Shown: positions 1-7,523 of the stretch, piece by piece
Numbering within the stretch: the stretch's first letter is position 1
Layout: each line of letters starts with the position of its first letter
DNA from: Candidatus Aenigmatarchaeota archaeon
GTDB lineage: Archaea; Aenigmatarchaeota; Aenigmatarchaeia; JACPZZ01
Reading direction: 5' to 3'
Assembly: GCA_016202815.1 (NCBI GenBank)
Contig: JACQNZ010000002.1
Span: 1-48,227, forward strand
Length of the DNA stretch: 48,227 bases
Made by a program: the position numbers and the translations under genes
The notes under the pieces: model-generated
The model's database searches: none
Told to the model about the DNA's origin: nothing
Seen by the model: only the letters and a program-made list of their open reading frames with translations

Positions 1-134
1 CTGGGCGAGAATAAATCGACCCCGCGCGTTGAGGCGTCGCTGTCGGCTACCCCCCTCCTGGCTGTGCAGCAGCAGCCAAGGGTACAGGTGTTCACTGGTC
101 AAAGGGGGACTTTAGCTGGGTTTAGAACGTCGTG

Positions 135-886
135 ATCTTATAGTGGAACAATGTTGAAGCGAATTGGTCTATCGGAACATCGGTTTCGAAAAGAGAATAT
201 TATCCGCAAGTGAATCCCAGACATGGATGAAATATTTGCGTATATCATCGGTGCTATGCGTGATGGCACATTCACAAGAAATAAGAAACATTACGTATAT
301 CGCATCAGGATATACCAGAAAAATAAAGAATGGCTGGAAAAGTTATCGGATATGATGACTGAAAAATTCGGTAAAAAGCCCGGATTAGTTTGCGATAATA
401 GAAACGGTTTATGGTGTCTTCTGGTAAATTCAAGAAGAATTTACGAAAGCATGGTAGAAATGTCTGGGTATCCGGGCAACCAAGCCGGCTGAAGCGCACC
501 AAAATCGATAATCTCGGCGTCAAAAGAAATTAAGATAAATTATATCAAAGGTTTTTTTGACGCGGAAGGCGGGGTTTCCAGAATAGACAAAAAAGATTTT
601 TCGCCAAAGGATATCAGAATATATATTTGCCAATCAAACAAACAAAGTCTTGATGAATTGAAAAACATGATTCGGGAATTTGGAATAGAAACAGGCAATG
701 TATGCGAGCCGTATTTTAAGAAAGGCTTTGGAAAGCCCACTTACGGGCTGATTATCCATGGAATTAATAACGTGAACAGTTTTTCGGAAATTATAGGTTC
801 GCTTCACCCAGAAAAATTAAAAAGGTTTGAAATAATCAAAGGGTTAAAAACCCCTTCTGGGCGTTAAGTTCTACATAAGACGACAA
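135..886 (+). other. 23S rRNA intron 1, BHB-type, with homing endonuclease
   Basis: Universal rRNA sequence GTCGTG|AGACAG is split here. The junctions form a canonical BHB motif: central helix GTCG (129-132) with CGAC (881-884), 3-nt bulges TGA (133-135) and AAA (885-887), and a 6-bp inner helix TCTTAT (136-141) with ATAAGA (875-880). Cutting between the second and third base of each bulge leaves exon ends at 134 and 887 and restores the universal sequence exactly. By my count the site is close to E. coli 2597, in helix 93, a region where archaeal introns are known. Such introns are removed by the splicing endonuclease and the exons joined by RtcB. The 752-nt intron encodes a LAGLIDADG protein. 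Confidence 0.92.
223..867 (+). pseudogene. LAGLIDADG homing endonuclease with one in-frame TGA
   Basis: One continuous reading frame runs from ATG 223 to TAA 865-867 and is broken only by TGA at 490-492. The part before has the first dodecapeptide-like motif (YIIGAMRDGT, residues 7-16). The part after has a clear second motif (YIKGFFDAEGG) just downstream of SAPKSIISASKEIK. Together they give about 214 codons, normal for a two-motif monomeric intron endonuclease. The TGA sits where related enzymes often have Trp just before a Pro-Lys segment, so a TGG-to-TGA change is likely. Other genes here terminate at TGA, so general reassignment is unlikely. The gene is either dead, read through, or makes two half-proteins. 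Confidence 0.8.
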
Positions 887-1042
887 AGACAGTTCGGTCT
901 TTATCTATTGTTGGTGTCAGTCGCCTGAGAGGAAGGCAGAATTAGTACGAAAGGAACATCCTGCCGCAGCCACTAGTCTACCAGTTGTCTGAAGAGGCAC
1001 CGCTGGGCAGCCACGCTGTATGCAGTTAAGGACTGAAAGCAT

Positions 1043-1212
1043 AAGGGTACAGTTTAATTTTCCCGATGGTCAGACCGTTGAGTTTGTGAAAAAAATTACA
1101 TCACTATGAAAACGGTTGTTACATTCGGGTAAGATAGGTCAGTAAGCTGTACACAGGAAATTTAATAGTTTCCTGTGCAAGGAAACCTTCGGGTTTCCTT
1201 TGTCCTGCTTAA
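1043..1212 (+). other. 23S rRNA intron 2, BHB-type, no ORF
   Basis: The conserved domain VI stretch CTGAAAGCAT|CTAAGTCCG is interrupted by 170 nt. The junctions form a BHB: central helix AAGC (1037-1040) with GCTT (1207-1210), bulges ATA (1041-1043) and AAC (1211-1213), and inner helix AGG (1044-1046) with CCT (1204-1206) extended by wobble pairs. Outer helix GGACT (1030-1034) pairs with AGTCC (1216-1220). Cleavage after the second bulge base restores GCATCTAAG. No protein is encoded. The intron contains GTACAG (1047-1052) pairing with CTGTAC (1147-1152), and two perfect 9-bp hairpins at 1152-1177 and 1179-1200, the latter with a TTCG loop. Confidence 0.88.
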
Positions 1213-1375
1213 CTAAGTCCGAAACTGTCCTCAAATAATAGGCGATTATTTCCAAACTGGCGCGAACGCAAGTTTGCGTCGGCGCGGATAAGAAGGTCTC
1301 GTAGACGACGAGATTGATGGAATCGGGATGTACGCACCAAGGCAACGAGGTGTTCAGTCCGCGATCCCCAAAAAC

Positions 1376-1606
1376 CTGAATGTCAAGACAAATCGATTGA
1401 TAGTATTGCCAATCGTTTTGTAAAACTAGAAACCGATGAATACAAAATATCATCGGCTTCGGTTTGAGTTGAACTCGGTCCTAAAAACCGCTGAGTGTGT
1501 GAAAAATTCACATTCGCGGGAGAACAGCATGTGCATACGAATAGCACATGCTTCAGTCTGTGTGCCTGCCTGTGATTTTATTTTTATTTAATTTCCAAAA
1601 AAGATT
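1376..1606 (+). other. 23S rRNA trailer and intergenic region with hairpins
   Basis: No gene is recognised here. Visible hairpins are CCGATGA/TCATCGG near 1434-1457 and, at 1526-1552, AGCATGTGC and GCACATGCT arms around a 9-nt loop. The last resembles the GAAGCAT palindromes found elsewhere in the window. A T-rich run (about 1576-1592) after it is a plausible transcription end for the rRNA. No 5S rRNA signature and no tRNA T-loop consensus were found. Confidence 0.5.
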
Positions 1607-1888
1607 TCATCTCATCCTGACTTGTGTGCATTCATTCTTTACGCATTTAATCCCAAGGTTACCGCCGATACCGCTGCAGAAGTCCGGACATTGCGAATTT
1701 TTATCCACATATTTTTCATTCCCGTAAAAGCATTCTTTCGTGCGTGTGTTAACGCCGCACGCGCAATCCGAATCAGCAGAGCAGAATTTTTCCGAACCCA
1801 GGGTTTTCTGGCCGTACAGAATTACGCCGATAGAAACAACCGTGACAAGGATCAAAACTACAAAGCTCACGTTCCCGTTTTTCCGCAT
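1607..1888 (-). CDS. Small secreted or membrane-anchored Cys-rich protein
   Basis: This 93-residue protein has a charged N-terminus (MRKNG) followed by one hydrophobic segment at residues 8-25, consistent with a signal peptide or signal anchor. The remainder is hydrophilic with seven cysteines (motifs such as FCSADSDCACG and CPDFCSG), so it is probably exported and disulfide-bonded or metal-binding. I do not recognise the family. It is transcribed towards the rRNA and is divergent from the gene at 1959. The only ATG upstream of the hydrophobic segment is used as the start. Confidence 0.6.
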   Translation of the reverse strand: MRKNGNVSFVVLILVTVVSIGVILYGQKTLGSEKFCSADSDCACGVNTRTKECFYGNEKYVDKNSQCPDFCSGIGGNLGIKCVKNECTQVRMR

Positions 1889-1958
1889 AATCTTAGTTTG
1901 CTTAGGCGCTATAAAAGCGCCGATCAGCTTAAAAGTTTATCCGTCCTTTTAATCTTTC

Positions 1959-3029
1959 ATGGCTGCCCGCATGGTGCTGGAAGACGGCATTGATTTTCAC
2001 AGGGTATTGGAAGAGGCGCACGCTTTTATGGGTCTCGAAGCCGTTGCGCGGAAAATAAACCCTGAAAAGCCGGACCTCGGTGAATTGGACGAGTTCGTTT
2101 TGCGCACATCAATTGATTTGGTTCCGTATGTGCGGAGTCTGTTCTTCACGCTTGGTGAAAGGCTCAAGAGAAGGGTAGAATCCGTACACAGGCTGGATCA
2201 TAGCGATGAGAAAATTTTCAGGCTGGTTTTTGGATTGACACCCCCTTCCAAATTCAGGTTAAAAAGGGGCCCGTATAGCCTGCAATTCGACTTGGAAGAT
2301 GCGGACTACAGGACATTATCTGCGTCAATGGGGCTCGGAAAAGGTTACGCTGATACGCAGGGCGTTTGCCTGAACCCGGGACGTATACAAAAGAGGATAC
2401 GCGACGCGGTCGGCGGTTCAGTTATATTGGCGAAAGCCTCCTATGTGGCGGAATTTGATCAGGAAACCGAGAAGCAGCTTATCAGAACGGCTTATCCGCT
2501 AATGGATACCGAAGGAAATTTCTACGTAAGAGGTTCCAACGGATTTAACAGGTTGAACGTCAGATGGAAAAGGTGTGACGATCCTGTGCTGGACAGGCAC
2601 GAACAGGTTCACGCGTTCCAGAACCTTGTTGCGCAGGCCGGATACCCAAATTTCAACGGCAGCCTGGAGCACAGCCTTTTCGAAGAGGAGCAGGCGCAAC
2701 ACATCGCAGAGATGGACAACGACGCCAAGCCAAACAGGCGCCCGCTATTGCACACAGGCTATTATTCAGAGCTCAACGTTCCCGAAGGAAAGTTCGCAAA
2801 GGTGGCACGCAGGTATCATGACCTGAGAGCATCGCCGGGAACGTCTCCGCACCGGGCGGCTCTGGTTGTAATACGCCAAAGGTCAAGGAACGAAACTGCG
2901 CTGGCGCACTTGCGCGGCTCCGCGGATCCGCAATTGAGTTATCTGGTAGACTGGGCGCTGCCTACAATAAATTTTTACACCGCTGACAGGGTGTTGCAAA
3001 AAATGGCCGCACTGTATCAGGCCTCGTGA
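1959..3029 (+). CDS. Hypothetical protein with HExxH motif (possible metalloprotease)
   Basis: The protein has 356 residues and no membrane segment. Residues 214-218 read HEQVH, fitting the HExxH zinc-protease signature. An acidic stretch about 25 residues later (SLFEEEQAQH) could supply a third ligand, as in gluzincins. I do not recognise the family, so protease activity is inferred from the motif alone. A TATA-like CTTAAAAG at about 1928-1935 lies some 27 nt before ATG 1959, favouring a leaderless message. A second in-frame ATG follows at 1971. The gene ends with TGA, showing that TGA is used as a stop here. Confidence 0.7.
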   Translation: MAARMVLEDGIDFHRVLEEAHAFMGLEAVARKINPEKPDLGELDEFVLRTSIDLVPYVRSLFFTLGERLKRRVESVHRLDHSDEKIFRLVFGLTPPSKFRLKRGPYSLQFDLEDADYRTLSASMGLGKGYADTQGVCLNPGRIQKRIRDAVGGSVILAKASYVAEFDQETEKQLIRTAYPLMDTEGNFYVRGSNGFNRLNVRWKRCDDPVLDRHEQVHAFQNLVAQAGYPNFNGSLEHSLFEEEQAQHIAEMDNDAKPNRRPLLHTGYYSELNVPEGKFAKVARRYHDLRASPGTSPHRAALVVIRQRSRNETALAHLRGSADPQLSYLVDWALPTINFYTADRVLQKMAALYQAS

Positions 3030-3037
3030 CCCGTGCA

Positions 3038-3406
3038 TCAAATTTTCGATATCTTCATATCGTAAAAGATTATTATCGCCATTGAATATGCCATATTAAT
3101 CGTGACCAGCGACAACCAAAAATACGGCGAGATGACTCCTACAAACGCGTACTGCATTCCTATCTTAGGCAAAAAGCCGGCCAAAAGCGAAACGTTGAGC
3201 AGGGACATCACTTTCAGGTCAACAGGTATTTTTTTGCCGTGGTATTTCAACCCGCAGTAAAATCCGGACAATATCAAAACCGCGGAAAACAACGCGAGCG
3301 CCCACGACCCGTGCGAAAGGAACGCGACGGAGAGTGTGAAAAAAACTATTGTTGTGAGGGAAACTGTCATAGTAAACCATGCGTGCCTGAAGGCTAGTTT
3401 CTCCAT
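3038..3406 (-). CDS. Small polytopic membrane protein
   Basis: The 122-residue protein has about four hydrophobic segments (roughly residues 12-30, 33-50, 66-85 and 92-115) separated by short charged loops such as KYHGKK. I recognise no family motif. It is convergent with the gene at 1959 (9-nt gap) and divergent from the HAD gene at 3473. Its function is unknown; only the membrane location is supported. Confidence 0.65.
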   Translation of the reverse strand: MEKLAFRHAWFTMTVSLTTIVFFTLSVAFLSHGSWALALFSAVLILSGFYCGLKYHGKKIPVDLKVMSLLNVSLLAGFLPKIGMQYAFVGVISPYFWLSLVTINMAYSMAIIIFYDMKISKI

Positions 3407-3472
3407 GTTAAGATTTTCTGAAACCCGCCAATTAAAGGTTTCGCTTATAAATCAACGCCGATTTATCTATCT

Positions 3473-4168
3473 ATGATCAAGGCTGTTATTTTTGATTTGG
3501 ACAATACGCTCATAGACTTCATGGGCACAAAAAAGGCGAGCTGCGACGCCGCGATAGACGCCATGATCAAAGCGGGATTAAGGACGCCCAAAAAGAAAGC
3601 ATGGAAAACCCTGTTTTCGATCTACAGGGAAAAGGGGATAGAGCACCAGCAGGTTTTCCAGCCTTTTCTGGAAAAAACTATCGGAAAAGTCGATTACAGA
3701 ATAATGGCCGCGGGTATCGTTGCGTACCGAAGGACAAAGAAGGCGATGCTGCGCACATACCCGAATGTGAAAAAAGTTCTGGTAAATCTTCATAAGCGGT
3801 ACAGGCTGGCAATACTGTCCGATGCCCCTGTGCTGCAGGCGTGGACCCGTTTGGTGGAAATGGGCATTGAAAATTTCTTCGACATCGTCGTTACATACGA
3901 CGATACGAAAAAAACCAAGCCGCACCCCAAACCGTTTGTTACCGTCCTGAAAAAACTCGGTGTGAAACCGCTGGAAACCGTCATGATCGGCGACAGTCTG
4001 CTGCGCGACGTTGCCGGAGCGAGGCGGCTTGGGATAAAAACGATTTTAGCCGCTTATGGAAACACAGGGATCAAGAAAACAAGATTCAGCCCCGACGCGG
4101 AGATAAGTGACATAAAGGAACTGCCTCCAGTTTTGGAAAAGTTTGACAAGCAACCAAAGGCTTATTAG
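3473..4168 (+). CDS. HAD-superfamily hydrolase (phosphatase-like)
   Basis: The 231-residue protein begins with HAD motif I (FDLDNTLID, residues 7-15; nucleophile Asp9 and acid/base Asp11). It has motif II (LSDAP), a motif III lysine in the KTKPHPKPF region, and motif IV (MIGDSLLRDVAGA). A helical cap lies between motifs I and II. Such enzymes hydrolyse phosphate monoesters such as sugar phosphates or phosphoglycolate; the substrate cannot be read from sequence. A TATA-like CTTATAAATC lies about 25-30 nt upstream of ATG 3473. The stop lies 16 nt before the preferred malic-enzyme start, so the two may be cotranscribed. Confidence 0.88.
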   Translation: MIKAVIFDLDNTLIDFMGTKKASCDAAIDAMIKAGLRTPKKKAWKTLFSIYREKGIEHQQVFQPFLEKTIGKVDYRIMAAGIVAYRRTKKAMLRTYPNVKKVLVNLHKRYRLAILSDAPVLQAWTRLVEMGIENFFDIVVTYDDTKKTKPHPKPFVTVLKKLGVKPLETVMIGDSLLRDVAGARRLGIKTILAAYGNTGIKKTRFSPDAEISDIKELPPVLEKFDKQPKAY

Positions 4169-4184
4169 CCAGGCAATCCATGTG

Positions 4185-5411
4185 ATGAAAATGAACGATA
4201 TCAACGAACGGTCTTTGAAATTCCACAAGGACAACAAAGGAAAGCTTTCTGTCGCGAATAAAATGAACGTGAGCAACAAGGACGATCTCGCGCTCGCATA
4301 CACGCCGGGCGTTGCCGAGGTGTCGCGTGCAATTGCAGCCGACAAAAACAAGGTCTACGATTACACAATCAAAAGCAACAGTGTAGCCGTCGTATCCGAC
4401 GGCACGCGCGTCCTTGGCCTAGGCGACATCGGGCCCGAGGCGGCTCTACCTGTCATGGAAGGCAAATGCCTTCTGTTCAAAAAACTCGCGAACATTGACG
4501 CGTTTCCCATTTGCCTCGCAACAAAAGACGAGGATGAAATCGTCCAAATTGTAAAAAACATCGCGCCGGTTTTTGGCGGCATAAACCTCGAGGACATAAG
4601 TTCTCCGAAGGTCTTCAGCATCGAACAGAGGCTGAAAACGGAATTAAATATTCCGGTTTTTCATGACGACAACCACGGCACGGGCATAGTCATCATGGGC
4701 GCATTCTTAAACGCGATAAAACTGGTAGGCAAGGACATTTCACAGGTAAAACTGGTTTTAAACGGCGCAGGTTCGGCAGGCATATCCGTTGCAAGAATGG
4801 CCGCAAGCATGGGCGTAGCGGAAATAATAGTGTGCGATACAAAAGGTGCGATCCACGAAGGCCGCGAAGACCTGACGGGCACGTATAAGGAGGAGATCGC
4901 CAAAAAGACGAACAGACAGAAACTCGCAGGCTCGTTGTCCGGTGTTGTGAAGGGCGCCGACGTGCTGATCGGCGTGTCTGCCGCGAACGCATTCAATGCT
5001 GAAATGGTAAGATCAATGGCCCGCGACCCAATAGTGTTTGCGCTGGCAAACCCTGTTCCCGAGATAATGCCCCCGGAAGCGAAGAAAGCAGGTGCAAAAA
5101 TTGTAGCCACAGGACGCTCGGATTTTCCGAACCAGGTTAACAATGCTCTGGCGTTTCCAGGCGTGTTTCGGGGCGCATTGGACGTGCGGGCAAGCGAAAT
5201 AAACGAAGAAATGAAAACCGCCGCGGCGAATGCCATAGCCAATATTATCAAAGATCCCGGTTTCGACAAGATACTGCCCGATGTTTTGGACTGCCGGATC
5301 GCGCCGGCCATAGCTAAGGCTGTTGCATATGCCGCGATAAAAACAGGCGTCGCGCGCGTAGAAATGGATCCTGAAGAGATTGAAAGGCAGGCCATAAAGA
5401 TGGTTTGTTAA
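4185..5411 (+). CDS. NAD(P)-dependent malic enzyme
   Basis: This enzyme catalyses oxidative decarboxylation of malate to pyruvate and CO2, supplying NAD(P)H in the cytoplasm. The 408 residues match the compact prokaryotic form without the phosphotransacetylase domain. Visible are the N-terminal AYTPGVAEVSRAI, the SDGTRVLGLGDIGPEA segment, the metal-binding HDDNHGTGIV, a Rossmann motif NGAGSAGISVA and the late ANPVPEIMP. ATG 4185 (MKMNDINERSLKFH) is preferred because family N-termini begin here. An upstream TTG at 4143 would overlap the HAD gene; ATG 4191 is also possible. With the acetyl-CoA synthetase nearby it suggests C2-C4 carbon flow around pyruvate and acetyl-CoA. Confidence 0.93.
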   Translation: MKMNDINERSLKFHKDNKGKLSVANKMNVSNKDDLALAYTPGVAEVSRAIAADKNKVYDYTIKSNSVAVVSDGTRVLGLGDIGPEAALPVMEGKCLLFKKLANIDAFPICLATKDEDEIVQIVKNIAPVFGGINLEDISSPKVFSIEQRLKTELNIPVFHDDNHGTGIVIMGAFLNAIKLVGKDISQVKLVLNGAGSAGISVARMAASMGVAEIIVCDTKGAIHEGREDLTGTYKEEIAKKTNRQKLAGSLSGVVKGADVLIGVSAANAFNAEMVRSMARDPIVFALANPVPEIMPPEAKKAGAKIVATGRSDFPNQVNNALAFPGVFRGALDVRASEINEEMKTAAANAIANIIKDPGFDKILPDVLDCRIAPAIAKAVAYAAIKTGVARVEMDPEEIERQAIKMVC

Positions 5412-5416
5412 AAAAT

Positions 5417-6073
5417 CTACCCTCTAGAAACGAGCCCCTGCAAAGCCCTGTAGCCTTTTGAAGAGTCCGATTCGCTGATTATGAAGTTTACTTCTGTCAG
5501 CGTGGACACAATCTCGAATATGTTGATATTCTCCCAATCCAGGACACGCACCAGTTGCAATATTATTCCGGGCGTGTATATGTACTCTTTCGGAAATCTT
5601 AGCGACAGCTGCGCCAGCCGGCCTTCAATGTGCAATATTTTTTCACCTTCAAGTATTTTTAAAATTTTTTCCCTGTTTTTTTCGCTTGTTATCAGGCTGA
5701 TTTCCTGGTTCCCGTGGATTACGTTCAGCACATCGCCCAGTTCGTAATCCGTGGATCCGTAAAGCTGTCGCAACTTTGCGAAAACTGTTTCCGAGCGCCG
5801 TATTGCAATGTCGACGATCCCGCTCTTTAAGGTTACTTCAGACCTGTAATCAAACCGCAGCTTGCTGTCGTATTTTCTTTTTATCTCCGCGCCGTATCGT
5901 CGCAGCGCCATCATTACAGCCGCCGCTTTTACCTCTTTACCCAGTTCTTCCTCGACCTTCGGCTTTAGGTACACGGCTGTGTAGGCGTGGTTTAACAAAC
6001 CTTTGCCAAGACACTCATGCAAATATTGCGAATTGTCTATCAATCGCTTTACCACGTGCCCGATCGTTACCAT
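5417..6073 (-). CDS. Putative ACT-like regulatory protein
   Basis: The 218-residue protein has a helical N-terminal half with a winged-helix-like segment (around residues 25-60, including LKPKVEEELGKEVKAAAVMMALRRYG). Its C-terminal half is alternating beta/alpha and resembles tandem ACT folds (SLITSEKNREKILKIL; NIFEIVSTLTEVNFIISE). Similar archaeal proteins are annotated as ACT-domain regulators of amino-acid metabolism. That assignment rests on general pattern recognition, and the ligand is unknown. A 22-bp perfect palindrome lies 16 nt upstream of its start, which suggests autoregulation. It is convergent with malic enzyme, with a 5-nt gap. Confidence 0.6.
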   Translation of the reverse strand: MVTIGHVVKRLIDNSQYLHECLGKGLLNHAYTAVYLKPKVEEELGKEVKAAAVMMALRRYGAEIKRKYDSKLRFDYRSEVTLKSGIVDIAIRRSETVFAKLRQLYGSTDYELGDVLNVIHGNQEISLITSEKNREKILKILEGEKILHIEGRLAQLSLRFPKEYIYTPGIILQLVRVLDWENINIFEIVSTLTEVNFIISESDSSKGYRALQGLVSRG

Positions 6074-6088
6074 AACATCATCACGCTA

Positions 6089-6110
6089 TAATGTTATTAT
6101 AATAACATTA
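6089..6110. promoter_or_regulatory. 22-bp perfect palindrome, probable operator
   Basis: The half-site TAATGTTATTA (6089-6099) is followed immediately by its exact reverse complement (6100-6110). It lies 16 nt upstream of the start of the minus-strand ACT-like regulator and overlaps the place where its TATA box would be. A repressor bound here would block that promoter. The plus-strand gene starts at 6239, too far to be an obvious direct target. Confidence 0.6.
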
Positions 6111-6137
6111 AGTTAATATATTCACACCGCGTTACAT

Positions 6138-6230
6138 AGGAAAGTATCAAGTTTCCTTTGTCTTGTGATGCTAATCGCAAGCTAGTGCGATCAACGATCC
6201 TCCGGAAACCACGCTTAAATAGGTTTCTGG
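6138..6230 (+). repeat. Three small hairpins upstream of the AblB-like gene
   Basis: AGGAAA (6138-6143) pairs with TTTCCT (6152-6157). ATCGCA (6174-6179) pairs with TGCGAT (6186-6191). CCGGAAACC (6202-6210) pairs with GGTTTCTGG (6222-6230, one wobble). The loop of the last contains a TATA-like CTTAAATA (6214-6221), 25 nt before ATG 6239. The GGAAAC/GTTTCC arms resemble hairpins in intron 2 and intein 2. Confidence 0.45.
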
Positions 6231-6238
6231 AGTAATGT

Positions 6239-7486
6239 ATGGAAGACGTTTCTAAGCGAGATACGTGTTCGTCAATAAACGTAATTGGTGATAAAACTTT
6301 GGCACTTGAAACATCCTATCGCACAGGTTCCTCGGCTTTAACGCCGTTCGTAGGAACAGGCAATTTTGATGATTTTAGGAGATTTGCAGACCAGCACGGT
6401 TTAGGCGCAGTTTATGAGGAAATAGCCCCCTACGCTGGACGATTACCAAACTGGTTGGGCGTCAAAGATGGCAGCAGAATTCTTGCCATAACGCCGTATC
6501 AGGACGACAGCGCAGACTTTGGTAGGGGAGGCAACCGAAGAGTAAAACCATCGAGCGAGATAACACCATTCGCTGTCGATCCGGAAGCGGCCAAAGCGAT
6601 GGTCGGAACTTGGGAAAGATCATTTTCAAATGCAACAAGGTACGGAAACATCCGTGTTCCGGCAGGCGGAGAAGACGTGCAAAAGCGCCTTGCCGTTGTC
6701 GGCGTTTCAGACGCACTCAAAAATCGCGGTTACGTTGCCGAAGCTAAAAACGCAGGGTTGTATTTCGTAGGCGGACATTTTTATGATGTTGAGGATTTTG
6801 CGAAAGTAGATCCTGAAAGGCGCGCCCTGTTTCCTGAACGCGACGAAGAGTGGTTTAAGGCTATCAAACAACAGGTCGAATCCAGAGAAAACAATTTTAA
6901 CCCGGCATTAGCCAAAAGGGTTCTCGAAAGGGTGCAGGAAACGCATATGCTAAGGCAGGCGCAGCTAAAAGATGTTTCAGGTTTGGTGTATGTTCTGAAA
7001 ACCACGTTCCCGTTTTACGGCACTTATCCGCTTGATGAAGCCATGCCAAAGATGGTAGCGGCCCAATTTGACGGTTCACCCACACCATCGCTGGTTTATG
7101 TTGCTGAACGAATCAAGGACGGGAAAATAGACGCAACTGTCACGGTTGAACGAAGCCCATTCCGCTTCGGCGAACTGACAGACGTCGCTGCTTTGGATCC
7201 GGACACCGGGCACGTAAAAACAAACGGCACGGGTTTCTCTTTGTCTTACATGGCGCTGCGGCACGCAGCCAGAATGGGTATGAGGACATGGTGGACTGAC
7301 GCTGTTCCGGCTCCGGAGATGAACAGCCTCGCCAACAAGCTTGGGGGCGAATGGGCAGGCCAGCACGTAACAACGGTAAAACTACTCACAAGGCAGATAA
7401 AAGAAAGGCATTTCCCCAACCACGACCCGTTAGTTATGGATCTGTTCGTCCACAACGGGCCCCTGGAACTGCTTGAACAGATTTAA
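6239..7486 (+). CDS. GNAT-fold acetyltransferase, AblB-like
   Basis: The C-terminal half (residues about 245-400) has the layout of beta-lysine N-acetyltransferase AblB: LVYVLKTTFPFYGTYPLDE, then ELTDVAALDPDTGH, a GTGFSLSYMALRHAARMGM acetyl-CoA-binding-like segment and a terminal MNSLANKLGGEW motif. AblB makes the osmolyte N-epsilon-acetyl-beta-lysine. No lysine 2,3-aminomutase (AblA) is visible here, so the exact substrate is uncertain. The N-terminal 200 residues are not recognised. The 415-residue length exceeds a typical AblB of about 270-300. TATA CTTAAATA at 6214-6221 supports a leaderless start at ATG 6239. Confidence 0.5.
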   Translation: MEDVSKRDTCSSINVIGDKTLALETSYRTGSSALTPFVGTGNFDDFRRFADQHGLGAVYEEIAPYAGRLPNWLGVKDGSRILAITPYQDDSADFGRGGNRRVKPSSEITPFAVDPEAAKAMVGTWERSFSNATRYGNIRVPAGGEDVQKRLAVVGVSDALKNRGYVAEAKNAGLYFVGGHFYDVEDFAKVDPERRALFPERDEEWFKAIKQQVESRENNFNPALAKRVLERVQETHMLRQAQLKDVSGLVYVLKTTFPFYGTYPLDEAMPKMVAAQFDGSPTPSLVYVAERIKDGKIDATVTVERSPFRFGELTDVAALDPDTGHVKTNGTGFSLSYMALRHAARMGMRTWWTDAVPAPEMNSLANKLGGEWAGQHVTTVKLLTRQIKERHFPNHDPLVMDLFVHNGPLELLEQI

Positions 7487-7523
7487 CGGGCCTTATTTTA
7501 TACTTGCGGCTAAAATGATTTCT

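Larger units (their letters stand above)
1..1375 (+). rRNA. rrl: 23S ribosomal RNA, 3' part, interrupted by two introns
   Basis: The sequence shows the conserved peptidyl-transferase region: GCTGTCGGCT near 30, AGCTGGGTTTAGAACGTC near 115-131, then GACAGTTCGGTC from 888 and TTAGTACGAAAGGAAC near 945. It continues with the domain VI end (GGCAACGAGGTGTTCAGTCCGCG, around 1340), which matches the archaeal 3' terminus. The 5' part lies before the window. Reading the conserved sequence through requires removing 135-886 and 1043-1212, so both are treated as introns. The 3' end is placed at about 1375 by similarity to archaeal 23S ends and is uncertain by some tens of bases. No 5S rRNA or tRNA was recognised immediately downstream. 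Confidence 0.95.

Noticed and set aside
490-492. TGA reassigned to Trp in this genome
   Set aside because: Several genes here, such as those ending at 3029, 24130-region neighbours aside, 29095 and 30048, end at TGA at the expected protein length, and conserved genes show no internal TGA.
1139-1453. Minus-strand open frame across intron 2 and the 23S 3' end
   Set aside because: It overlaps conserved rRNA sequence and has no protein-like features.
4661-5395. Long minus-strand open frame (244 codons) across the malic enzyme gene
   Set aside because: It is antisense to a well-conserved enzyme, has Ala/Ser-rich low-complexity composition and no promoter or family motif.
7473-7514. Start of the M20 peptidase at 7473
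   Set aside because: This would overlap the preceding gene and add non-family residues; the TATA box and family N-terminus support 7524 (or 7515).
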